From the NCBI GenBank assembly GCA_044227705.1, contig JBGAWE010000268.1, forward strand, positions 1 to 5,532: a stretch of DNA of 5,532 bases, in the 5' to 3' direction. The notes below the pieces were generated by a model. That model was not told the DNA's origin. It saw only the letters and a program-made list of their open reading frames with translations, and searched no databases. A program made the position numbers and the translations under genes. Origin of the DNA: JANOQP01 sp044227705. GTDB lineage: Bacteria; Bacteroidota; Bacteroidia; Chitinophagales; Saprospiraceae. This document shows, one piece after another, positions 1 to 5,532 of the stretch (within the stretch, counting starts at the first letter, position 1; every line of letters begins with the position of its first letter).

Positions 1-1
1 G

Positions 2-283
2 GAGTCGAGCATGCTGCTGATTTTCGTCTCGTGCGCCGCCTACGCGCTGCTCATCGCCCTCATCCTCGGGCAATGGGCGCGGGTCGAAACATTCCGCAAA
101 GGCATGGTGATTGGCGCGGCGGTCGGCGTCCTCGTGGCCGTGATGACCGACACTTTTTGGTACGCGACCAGTCATTTCTACAACAACCCCGGCCCGCTGG
201 TGGCCGACGTCGCCGCCGCCGGGCTGACCGTCGGGCTGATGGGCGGCACAGTGGCTGCCGTGCTGGGAAGGTTGGGAAATTGA
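2..283 (+). CDS. Small multi-pass membrane protein, 5' truncated by window edge
   Basis: The reading frame is open from base 2 to the TGA at 281-283, so 93 residues are visible. They form three hydrophobic stretches: LLIFVSCAAYALLIALILG, a segment from MVIGAAVGVLVAVMTD to FWYA, and a glycine/alanine-rich one from VADVAAAG to VAAVLG. This suggests an integral inner-membrane protein. The pattern of a short W-A-x-x-x-T-F loop, a glycine-rich helix, then a final VxDVxxAG...GG...VLG helix resembles the C-terminal half of small Bacteroidota membrane proteins of about 140-150 residues (DUF1761-like). I therefore think the true start lies upstream. The alternative start is the ATG at 11, which has GGAG six bases before it; that would give a 90-residue protein. 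The family assignment is from memory of the pattern. Function is unknown. The next gene begins 43 bases downstream on the same strand, so co-transcription with the peroxidase is possible but not shown. Confidence 0.6.
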   Translation, partial: ESSMLLIFVSCAAYALLIALILGQWARVETFRKGMVIGAAVGVLVAVMTDTFWYATSHFYNNPGPLVADVAAAGLTVGLMGGTVAAVLGRLGN

Positions 284-326
284 CGAGCTTTGGGCCATTG
301 CTCACACACCAACCATCTTTTCGACC

Positions 327-914
327 ATGCAATTCAAGAAGTCAATCGCCTTCGCCGCGTTTCTGGCGCTCACTGCCTGCACGACCAACCGCAGTGCATC
401 AGTCCCGGCCGAAAAGCCGTCGGGCAAGACCGCGACCGCCTCTTTTTACGACTTCAAACTCAAGACCCTCGCCGGCGACGAGACCATCGACTTCAACCGC
501 TTTCGAGGCAAAAAAGTGGTCATTCTCAACACGGCCAGCGAGTGCGGCTACACGCCGCAGTACGCCGACTGGCAGGCTTTTTATGAAAAGAACCTGGAGA
601 AAGTGATCGTCATCGGCATCCCGTCCAACCAGTTCGGCGGGCAGGAGCCGGGTTCGAACGCGGAGATAAAGACCTTTTGCCAGAAGAACTATGGGGTCAC
701 TTTCCCCATGTTCGAGAAGACGGAGGTGAAAGGCGAGGGGAAGTCGCCGCTCTACCGCTGGCTGACGGACAAGTCGCTCAACGGCTGGAACGAACAGGAG
801 CCGACATGGAATTTCTGCAAGTACGTCGTCGGCGAGGACGGAGAGCTGCTCAGGTTTTTCAACTCGAAGGTGAAGCCAACTGACGAGGCGTTCCTCGCGG
901 CTGTCAGAGGCTGA
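327..914 (+). CDS. Glutathione peroxidase family lipoprotein (thiol peroxidase)
   Basis: This 195-residue protein would reduce hydrogen peroxide or organic hydroperoxides outside the cytoplasm. Residues 1-18 are a lipoprotein signal peptide with lipobox L-T-A-C, so Cys18 would be lipidated after cleavage; a linker runs to about 36. The GPx fold follows (about 38-194). It carries the family signature NTASECGYTPQY with peroxidatic Cys73, the block NQFGGQEPGS with catalytic Gln106, and WNF with Trp161-Asn162, so the full Cys-Gln-Trp-Asn tetrad is present. The catalytic residue is cysteine, not selenocysteine. Cys118, in FCQKNYGVTFPMF, sits where thioredoxin-dependent GPx enzymes carry their resolving cysteine, so the reductant is probably a thioredoxin-like protein and not glutathione; this is inference. 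The usual PCNQF cysteine is Ser100 here. The ATG at 327 is chosen because the signal peptide starts exactly there. A hairpin terminator follows 20 bases after the stop. Family call is very secure (gpx-type); the substrate is not. Confidence 0.93.
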   Translation: MQFKKSIAFAAFLALTACTTNRSASVPAEKPSGKTATASFYDFKLKTLAGDETIDFNRFRGKKVVILNTASECGYTPQYADWQAFYEKNLEKVIVIGIPSNQFGGQEPGSNAEIKTFCQKNYGVTFPMFEKTEVKGEGKSPLYRWLTDKSLNGWNEQEPTWNFCKYVVGEDGELLRFFNSKVKPTDEAFLAAVRG

Positions 915-933
915 GCGGGATTTTCGGGAAATA

Positions 934-970
934 GAAAAAGGGGAACGGCTGATCGCCGCTCCCCTTTTTC
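934..970. terminator. Bidirectional intrinsic terminator between convergent genes
   Basis: An inverted repeat has 16-base arms (934-949 and 955-970) and a five-base loop TGATC. The arms are GAAAAAGGGG-A-ACGGC and the matching GCCGCTCCCCTTTTTC, with a single non-Watson-Crick position (945 against 959). That position is A-C in a plus-strand transcript and a G-U wobble in a minus-strand transcript. The arm ends give a T-run after the GC-rich stem in either direction. It lies between the stop of the peroxidase gene (914) and the stop of rplY (992), which converge, so it fits a shared terminator. Confidence 0.88.
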
Positions 971-991
971 ATTGAGCCAAAAGGTGAGAAC

Positions 992-1555
992 TCACTTTTT
1001 GCCCCGCAGCGCGCGCGGGATTTCGATGGCCGCAATCGGGATGGCGGCAGCGTTGATGATGGCCACGCCCTCCGGCATGACGATGTCGCGCACCCGGATG
1101 GTCTGGCCGAGGTCGAGGTTGGTGATGTCGGCCGTCACCTCGTCGACGAGCTTTTCGGGCGTAGTCAGGATTTTGACGTTGCGCATCGTGGCGATGAGCT
1201 TGCCGCCGCCCTTCACGCCGATGCTCTGACCGGTGAAGCGGATGGGGACGACGGCCCTGACCTTTTTGCCCGGCACCAGTTCGAGGAAGTCGAGGTGGAT
1301 GATGGCGTCGGTCGTCGGGTGGAATTGGATTTCCTTGAGGATGCACTTGTGCGACTTCCCGTCGAGCTTCAGGTCGACCGTGCGGAACTTGGCCGAGTAG
1401 ACGAGGTGCCGCAGTTCGGCCGGGTCGGCCGAGAAGGAGACGGCCGCGTCGCCGCCGTACATGACACAAGGCACACGGCCGCTGTTGCGGACGACGGTGG
1501 CCCCAGCGGTGCCCGCGCTCTCCCGTTTTTGGCCGTTGATGGTGATGACTTCCAT
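992..1555 (-). CDS. rplY: 50S ribosomal protein L25 (Ctc-type, two-domain)
   Basis: This 187-residue protein matches the L25/TL5/CTC family, which binds 5S rRNA in the central protuberance of the large ribosomal subunit. Residues 1 to about 92 form the N-terminal RNA-binding domain, with the family motif RVPCVMYGG (27-35) and the block EIQFHPTTDAIIHLDF (75-90). Residues from about 99 form the C-terminal beta domain, with the GVKGGGKL motif (113-120), ending in the common RALRGKK tail. The length is normal for the two-domain form. The frame stays open upstream to an ATG at 1648, but I reject that 31-residue extension. Homologous sequence begins at MEVITING, and a good promoter (1600-1629) lies inside the extension, so a transcript from it could not encode the longer form. 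The gene is monocistronic here, convergent with the peroxidase gene and sharing its terminator. Confidence 0.95.
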   Translation of the reverse strand: MEVITINGQKRESAGTAGATVVRNSGRVPCVMYGGDAAVSFSADPAELRHLVYSAKFRTVDLKLDGKSHKCILKEIQFHPTTDAIIHLDFLELVPGKKVRAVVPIRFTGQSIGVKGGGKLIATMRNVKILTTPEKLVDEVTADITNLDLGQTIRVRDIVMPEGVAIINAAAIPIAAIEIPRALRGKK

Positions 1556-1599
1556 TGTATTTTTCTTTTGAAAAAGCTGTTCTGCTGAATTTCGGAGCG

Positions 1600-1629
1600 C
1601 AAAAGTAGAAAGGCGCCCGGCTTGGCAAA
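1600..1629 (-). promoter_or_regulatory. Bacteroidota-type promoter of rplY
   Basis: On the minus strand TACTTTTG (1600-1607) is a perfect match to the -7 element TAnnTTTG used by the primary sigma factor of Bacteroidota. TTTG (1626-1629) sits 18 bases further upstream, where the -33 element is expected. A start of transcription a few bases downstream of the -7 box would leave a leader of roughly 35-40 nt before the ATG at 1555. That leader contains an A-rich stretch just before the start codon, and no Shine-Dalgarno sequence is obvious, as is common in this phylum. Confidence 0.7.
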
Positions 1630-1767
1630 GCCTCCGAGCAAATTTCATTTCGCGACAAGCGTTTGAAAAACGGGCGGCGGCCGGTTGGCTAACGTGATTG
1701 AGGCATCCGCCGGAGGCGAAAAAACTGGCATGGTTTTCACGCCGGGCGAATTGCTAATCCTTTTCCC

Positions 1768-1992
1768 ATGACTTCTTCCAAAACTTGCCCTGCAGCCAAA
1801 AAGCCGGGCCACTTCTCCAACTGGCTCTCCTTCCTCTGCGGCAACGAGGACGCGATGATGGCCCTCGTCCTCGCCTCCGAGCTGAAAATCGTGGCCGAGC
1901 CGCCGAGCAGCCCGTTCTCCAAGCCGCAGCTTCCTTTCAGCGGGCACATCGTGCAGATTGTAACGATGCCGGGGCAGGTCGGAACGGCTTGA
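1768..1992 (+). CDS. Doubtful small hypothetical protein (74 aa)
   Basis: I do not recognise this product. The frame opens at ATG 1768 and ends at TGA 1990-1992. It has no signal peptide; the mildly hydrophobic stretch AMMALVLASEL is too short to be a clear membrane segment, and the tail is proline- and serine-rich. In favour of a gene: most third codon positions are G or C as in the neighbours, it fills an otherwise empty 500-base gap, and a hairpin starts four bases after its stop. Against: an overlapping minus-strand frame (1737-2042, 101 residues) shares the same third codon positions, so base composition cannot choose between them. I also see no convincing TAnnTTTG promoter upstream, and the N-terminal codons (ACT, TCT, ACT, CCT) are unlike those favoured nearby. 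It could be non-coding spacer. Confidence 0.35.
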   Translation: MTSSKTCPAAKKPGHFSNWLSFLCGNEDAMMALVLASELKIVAEPPSSPFSKPQLPFSGHIVQIVTMPGQVGTA

Positions 1993-1996
1993 AAGA

Positions 1997-2034
1997 CAAA
2001 TGGCAAAAGCCGGTCGCCCAACTTTTGCCATTTG
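1997..2034. terminator. 13-bp perfect hairpin, probable terminator
   Basis: CAAATGGCAAAAG (1997-2009) is perfectly complementary to CTTTTGCCATTTG (2022-2034), with a 12-base loop. It begins four bases after the stop of the small plus-strand ORF and lies 22 bases past the stop of the minus-strand protease gene, so it is placed to end transcripts from both sides. In the minus-strand transcript a T-rich stretch (TTTGTCTTTC) spans the end of the stem and the bases after it, which favours a role for the protease gene. In the plus direction there is no clean T-run. The stem is AT-rich for a terminator, so a processing or regulatory role is possible. Confidence 0.5.
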
Positions 2035-2050
2035 ACCATCAACTTTTGCC
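2019..2050. repeat. 11-bp direct repeat CAACTTTTGCC, two copies
   Basis: CAACTTTTGCC occurs at 2019-2029 and again at 2040-2050, with starts 21 bases apart. The first copy overlaps the right arm of the hairpin at 1997-2034, so together with the left arm the 8-base core GGCAAAAG is present three times within 49 bases: once on the plus strand and twice on the minus strand. The repeats sit just downstream of the protease stop codon (2056). Confidence 0.6.
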
Positions 2051-2055
2051 CCGGG

Positions 2056-5000
2056 TCAATTCTTCACCACCCTGTTGACGGCCACCCCGCTCGCCGTTTT
2101 CACTTTCAAAAAATAGACCCCGCTCGCCAGCAGCCCCGTGTCGAGCGTCGCCCGGCTCTCGCCCGAGGTGAACGCAAACCGCTGGCTTTCAACCAGTTGG
2201 CCGCTGGCCGAGAAAAGTTCGACGTTCGCCTCGCCCGACCGATTTGCAAACAGCGAGACCGCCAGCCGCTCGTCGAACGGGTTCGGCGCGACGTGGATTC
2301 CCGCCAGTTCCTTCGCATCCTCGATGGCCGAGCTGCAGTCCGTTTCAATCAAAACATAGGTCTGCGCGGCCGCCTCGACCGAGCCGCACTTCGGCCAGAC
2401 GAGCACCTCGTACTCGGTGCAGGGCGCGAGGTTTTTCAGGGTGATTTGGTTGGTCGTCGCGGTGAAATCCTGCGTCGCCGTCTGCCCTTTGATGTTGATC
2501 CGGACGAAATACTGGTCGGCGAAGGCCGTCGCCACCCAGGTTAGCGTCGCCGTAGTGTCGGTCTTCGCCGAGAGGGTGACGACGGGCGGCGGGGCACAGT
2601 CCGGCACGCCGGTCTGGATGTCGACGCAGAAATCTTTCACCTGACCGTAGTTGAAAGCGTCGCACGGCTGCGGCTTGGCCTGGTTGCCGCCGACATACTT
2701 CATCGAGACGCGCATCCGCGCTGTGCCGACGGGGACGTTGCCCACCGTTACCGACCCGGTCACCGTCGCCCCGGCCGCTGCGTTGCCGTCGTAGACGCGC
2801 TCTCCCGGATCGGTGAAAACGCCGTCCTCATTCAGGTCGATCCACGCCCGGAACCACTCGCTGAAGGTGTTGCCCGAGAAGCCGGGGGTCATCTTCAGCG
2901 AATAGACATGGTATTGCTGCACCGTCGCCGATTCGGCCGTCTGGTCGCCGTAGCCTGGCGAACCGGCCGTGTTTTGGTGCACAAGATTGGAGAACTCGAC
3001 CTGTTTTATCCACTCACCGGTCGCGTCACTGCTCGACGAGGCGCAATAAGCCTTGTCGGTGCAGGCCCCGCAGCCTTTTGTCTTAAAGGAAACCGGGGCC
3101 GAGGGGATGTCCAGCCCGCCCGCGCAGAGCGTGTGGACGATGAGGCTGAACTCCGTGCAGGCGGGCAAGGCACTGGCACTGAAATTCAGCTGCGAGGCGG
3201 TGAGCGGGAAGGTCGTCGCCGAGCCGCCCGCTGGGGTGATTTCGACGACGTAGCCCGTCGCCGCCGTCACCGGGAGCCACGAAAAAAGAGCTCCGTTCAA
3301 CGTGACCGAGCCGACCGTCAGGCTCCCGACCGGGTCGCAGCAACCGTCCGTTTTGAAAGTCTTCGAGGCCGACCATCCGCTCGTCGAGTCCGCGCAGGCC
3401 ATTGCCAACTCGACCGAGTAGTCGGTGCATGGATCGAGGTTTTTGAGCAGGTAGGGGCTGGCCACGCCGTCGACCTCCGTCCACGAGGCCGCGCCGGATT
3501 TCTGCCAGCGGAGGTTGACGGCGGCTGCCGCGTCGGTTTTTTTGAAGGAAATCAGTTCCGACGTCGTGCTGGCCTTGCTCGCCTCTACGCCATACGGTTT
3601 CGGGCAGGCCGAGCAGTTTTGCAGCAGGTTCAGTATGGCTTGGTTGGCATTGAGCCGCCCACCGGTGATGCACTTGCCGACGAGCGTCGCCTCTGGTTTT
3701 ACCCCGTCCATGATGTACTTTTTGAGGTTCAACGCGGCTTGTGCCGGATCGCTTTTCGCCAATGCGATGAAGCCCGGGCAGGGTGCCGAGTACATCAGCG
3801 CGATGGTCCCGGTGACGTGCGGCGTGGCCCCCGAGGTCCCGCCGAAGGCTGCATAGCTGCTTTGCGAGAGCGTCCACGCGTTCTCGCCGAAGGAACCGAG
3901 GTCGATGGTCGTCAGGCCGTAGCCGGCGGAGGTCACTTTTTTCCCGTTTCGCCCGCAATTGGTGACCGAGATGAGCCAGTCGGAGGGGCAGCCGGTCGGC
4001 AGGTCGCCCTGCGTGTCGATGTTGTAGTTGGCGTTGGCAGTCGCGCCGCAACTCAAGATGCCGACCTTTCCGAGGGTGTCGTAAAAGGCGCACCACAGCG
4101 GCGAGTCGGACGGCTGCCCGAGGTCGACGCCCCATGAGGAGTTCGTCGCCACGACGAAGGCGCCTTTCTGCCCGCCCGTTTCATTATAGAGTTTTCGGAA
4201 CTTGTAGGGGTAGGCATAGCCCGCAATGGCGTTCGCCTCCGTGCCGCTGCCCCCGGCGACGACCATTATTTTCACGTCCCAGTTGACCCCGGCCACGCCG
4301 ACGCCGTTGTTGCCCTGCGCCCCGATGATGCCCGCGACGCAGGTGCCGTGCCCGGCGTTGCCGGTGATGTTGTCGGTGTTGGAGTAGGTCGACCAGCCGC
4401 GCACGTCGTCGACGTAGCCGTTGCCGTCGTCGTCGATGTTGTTGTTCGGGATTTCGGCCCAGTTCCGCCAGATGTTGTCGCCGAAGTCGGGGTGGTTGAT
4501 GTTCACGCCGCCGTCGACGACGCAGACCACGATGGTGTCGCCGTCGGGCGTGAGGCCGCCGGTGGTCACGTCCCAGGCGAGGTCCATGTCGATGTCGGCG
4601 TCGACGGTGCCGCCGCTCCCGCCGTTGTTGATGTACTGCCACTGCTGGCTGAATTGCGGGTCGTTCGGCGTGGTCGAGCAGGCGGTGAGTTTCGAGTTTC
4701 GAGTTTTGAGTCCCGAGTGGAGCGACTCCATCTCCTTTCCAAACTCCGTCGGGTCGAAATGCCCGCGCTCCACTGTGATGTGGTTGAACTGCGCGACGGC
4801 CACGCCCGGCTCGCGGCGGGCGGCATAGAGCATCGTCAGCTCCTCTTTTTCATCGGTCAAATCGGAGTGAAGGAGCCAGATGTTCATCGGGTCGGCCACC
4901 TTTTTCACGACGACGAGGTTGGCCGGTTTGCTCGGCCAAGCGCGGTTGAGGTTGGCGGCGAGCTGCTCGGCCGTTGCGCCTTTTTCGAGGCTGACGAGGA

Positions 5001-5097
5001 GGTCGCCCGAGACGTGCTTCGCCGTCTCCTGTGCCTGTAACCGATTGAAAACCAGCGCGTTGAGAAGAAGGGCGAGGGCGAGGATAGACTGTCTCAT
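2056..5097 (-). CDS. Secreted S8 subtilisin-like peptidase with FN3, GEVED and T9SS sorting domains
   Basis: This 1013-residue serine endopeptidase is built for export. Residues 1-22 are a signal peptide (cleavage likely LQA|QE). Residues 23 to about 115 look like an inhibitory propeptide, and 116-143 a linker. The S8 catalytic domain spans about 145-492: Asp195 in VVDGGVNINHPD, His250 in GHGTCVAGIIG, oxyanion Asn355 in GATANANYN, and Ser422 in GGTSGATPHVTG. A calcium-loop-like IDDDGNGYVDD lies at 221-231. Next come FN3-like modules at about 499-585 and 588-675, a GEVED-type module at about 682-826 (WIDLNEDGVFTDPGE at 752-766; YGQVKDFCVD at 817-826), and a third FN3-like module at about 835-920. 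The T9SS type A sorting domain (about 931-1013) has PNPF at 938-941 and GVYFLKV at 993-999. The triad is intact, so activity is expected; the substrate is unknown. The start at 5097 fits the signal peptide. Oddities: DGG where DSG or DTG is usual, 26 cysteines, and a heptanucleotide repeat in the linker. A weak -7 box, TAACTTCG, lies at 5131-5138. Confidence 0.95.
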   Translation of the reverse strand: MRQSILALALLLNALVFNRLQAQETAKHVSGDLLVSLEKGATAEQLAANLNRAWPSKPANLVVVKKVADPMNIWLLHSDLTDEKEELTMLYAARREPGVAVAQFNHITVERGHFDPTEFGKEMESLHSGLKTRNSKLTACSTTPNDPQFSQQWQYINNGGSGGTVDADIDMDLAWDVTTGGLTPDGDTIVVCVVDGGVNINHPDFGDNIWRNWAEIPNNNIDDDGNGYVDDVRGWSTYSNTDNITGNAGHGTCVAGIIGAQGNNGVGVAGVNWDVKIMVVAGGSGTEANAIAGYAYPYKFRKLYNETGGQKGAFVVATNSSWGVDLGQPSDSPLWCAFYDTLGKVGILSCGATANANYNIDTQGDLPTGCPSDWLISVTNCGRNGKKVTSAGYGLTTIDLGSFGENAWTLSQSSYAAFGGTSGATPHVTGTIALMYSAPCPGFIALAKSDPAQAALNLKKYIMDGVKPEATLVGKCITGGRLNANQAILNLLQNCSACPKPYGVEASKASTTSELISFKKTDAAAAVNLRWQKSGAASWTEVDGVASPYLLKNLDPCTDYSVELAMACADSTSGWSASKTFKTDGCCDPVGSLTVGSVTLNGALFSWLPVTAATGYVVEITPAGGSATTFPLTASQLNFSASALPACTEFSLIVHTLCAGGLDIPSAPVSFKTKGCGACTDKAYCASSSSDATGEWIKQVEFSNLVHQNTAGSPGYGDQTAESATVQQYHVYSLKMTPGFSGNTFSEWFRAWIDLNEDGVFTDPGERVYDGNAAAGATVTGSVTVGNVPVGTARMRVSMKYVGGNQAKPQPCDAFNYGQVKDFCVDIQTGVPDCAPPPVVTLSAKTDTTATLTWVATAFADQYFVRINIKGQTATQDFTATTNQITLKNLAPCTEYEVLVWPKCGSVEAAAQTYVLIETDCSSAIEDAKELAGIHVAPNPFDERLAVSLFANRSGEANVELFSASGQLVESQRFAFTSGESRATLDTGLLASGVYFLKVKTASGVAVNRVVKN
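4687..4721. repeat. Degenerate heptanucleotide tandem repeat (GAGTNNN x5) inside the protease gene
   Basis: Five consecutive seven-base units on the plus strand read GAGTTTC, GAGTTTC, GAGTTTT, GAGTCCC, GAGTGGA (on the minus coding strand, ACTCNNN-type units). The first two are identical and the third differs by one base. They encode residues of about 126-137 of the protease (HSGLKTRNSKL), in the linker between propeptide and catalytic domain. Because seven is not a multiple of three, each unit is read in a different frame, and gain or loss of one unit would shift the frame. Confidence 0.75.
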
Positions 5098-5193
5098 GCA
5101 AAGAATCTTTTTAGGAATAGTTGGATGCGGCGAAGTTAGAACGGGGCGAGGGGGCTTCGGCAGGGTTGTTTGTCGATGGCTGGCTTTTGGTTC

Positions 5194-5532
5194 TTAAACC
5201 CCAACCGCCTCACGGCAAAACCGGTTGAACGGCTGCGCCGCCCGCACCTTTTCCATCAAAAAAGGCACGAAGGCAGCTCCGAGGGCCACCTCCGCCGGGT
5301 CGTCAGACATGAAATAGAACTGCTTGTTGAACAGCAGCGGCTGCGCCGTGGCGGCCTCGCGGAATTCGACATCGATCCGGGCGTTCTTCTCCCCGATGAT
5401 GCCGCCCGTTTTTTTCAAAAAATCGGGGTCGGCGGCGATGGCCGCAAACGCCTCGGGGTTGCGCATGATGTGCGTCCGAAAGCTGTGCAGCGGCTCCTTT
5501 TCGAGGAAGTAGGCCCCGCCGCCGAAGTTGAC
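5194..5532 (-). CDS. DUF2461 (TIGR02453) family protein, 5' truncated by window edge
   Basis: The frame is open from the right edge (5532) to the TAA at 5194-5196, giving 112 visible residues. It starts in VNFGGGAYF and so lacks its N-terminus; an internal ATG at 5466 is not the real start because conserved sequence precedes it. Features typical of the C-terminal half of the family (usual length a little over 200 residues) are the GGGxY motif, the NPEAFAAIAADPDF helix block, GGIIGEKNARIDVEF, the NKQFYF block and the closing AQPFNRFCREAV. The biochemical function of this family is not known to me and nothing here adds to it. It is probably cytoplasmic. It lies 97 bases upstream of the protease start on the same strand; no strong terminator is visible between them, so read-through into the protease gene is possible. 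Confidence 0.8.
   Translation of the reverse strand, partial: VNFGGGAYFLEKEPLHSFRTHIMRNPEAFAAIAADPDFLKKTGGIIGEKNARIDVEFREAATAQPLLFNKQFYFMSDDPAEVALGAAFVPFLMEKVRAAQPFNRFCREAVGV

Noticed and set aside
285..292. GAGCTTTG before the peroxidase gene as a -7 box
   Set aside because: The first base departs from TAnnTTTG and no suitable -33 element is present; it also begins right after the preceding stop codon.
31..606. 191-residue plus-strand frame spanning the membrane protein and peroxidase genes
   Set aside because: Arg/Pro/Ser-rich translation that crosses two better-supported genes in a different frame.
969..1658. 229-residue minus-strand frame overlapping rplY
   Set aside because: His/Arg/Gln-rich shadow frame; the L25 frame accounts for this DNA.
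1645..2031. 128-residue minus-strand frame in the rplY-protease spacer
   Set aside because: Arg-rich composition, no recognisable motif, and its start lies in the hairpin at 1997-2034.
2908..4137. 409-residue plus-strand open frame antisense to the protease gene
   Set aside because: Arginine- and glycine-rich low-quality protein typical of the shadow frame of a high-GC gene; the minus strand carries an intact, motif-complete peptidase.
4393..4446. Low-complexity GTCGTCGAC/GTTGTTG-rich stretch as a possible DNA repeat
   Set aside because: Explained by the conserved NNNIDDDGNGYVDD loop of the S8 domain; composition follows the protein.
4348..5040. 230-residue plus-strand open frame rich in Val, Asp and Gly
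   Set aside because: Antisense shadow of the Asp/Asn-rich catalytic region; its VAVAVV/VVDVV runs are complements of the calcium-loop codons.
5131..5138. TAACTTCG upstream of the protease gene as a -7 promoter box
   Set aside because: One mismatch to TAnnTTTG and no TTG or TTTG at the expected -33 distance; too weak to list as a feature.
1..5532. CRISPR array, tRNA, rRNA, insertion sequence or phage genes
   Set aside because: No regularly spaced repeats, no tRNA or rRNA-like segments, and no transposase or phage protein motifs in any frame.

Overview
The window looks like chromosomal DNA from a GC-rich member of the Bacteroidota. Three things point there: a very large secreted subtilase ending in a type IX secretion (T9SS) C-terminal sorting domain, a ribosomal protein L25 of the two-domain Bacteroidota form, and a promoter before the L25 gene that matches the phylum-specific TTTG / TAnnTTTG pattern instead of TTGACA/TATAAT. 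A Saprospiria-like lineage is a guess from GC content and protein style; the sequence does not prove it.

Layout, left to right. (1) Bases 2-283, plus strand: C-terminal part of a small multi-pass membrane protein cut by the window edge. (2) 327-914, plus: a glutathione-peroxidase-family lipoprotein. (3) 934-970: a strong hairpin with A/T tails shared by two convergent genes. (4) 992-1555, minus: rplY (L25), with its promoter at 1600-1629. (5) 1556-2055: a 500-base spacer that holds only a doubtful 74-residue ORF (1768-1992, plus), a 13-bp hairpin, and three copies of an 8-bp word. (6) 2056-5097, minus: a 1013-residue S8 peptidase with signal peptide, propeptide, catalytic domain, three FN3-like modules, a GEVED-type module and a T9SS sorting domain. 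(7) 5194-5532, minus: C-terminal part of a DUF2461/TIGR02453-family protein, cut by the right edge.

Functionally this is a patchwork of independent genes, not one pathway. The peroxidase lipoprotein would act outside the cytoplasm against peroxides, L25 is a 5S-rRNA-binding ribosomal protein, and the subtilase would be exported by the Sec and T9SS routes and kept at or released from the cell surface. The two minus-strand genes at the right could be co-transcribed (97 bases between stop and start), but nothing ties their functions together.

I see no CRISPR array, insertion sequence, tRNA or rRNA, and no convincing new multi-gene system. The most unusual feature is a degenerate heptanucleotide repeat (GAGTNNN x5, 4687-4721) inside the coding sequence of the protease, exactly in the hinge between its propeptide and catalytic domain. 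A second point is the regular cysteine pattern shared by its three FN3-like modules.
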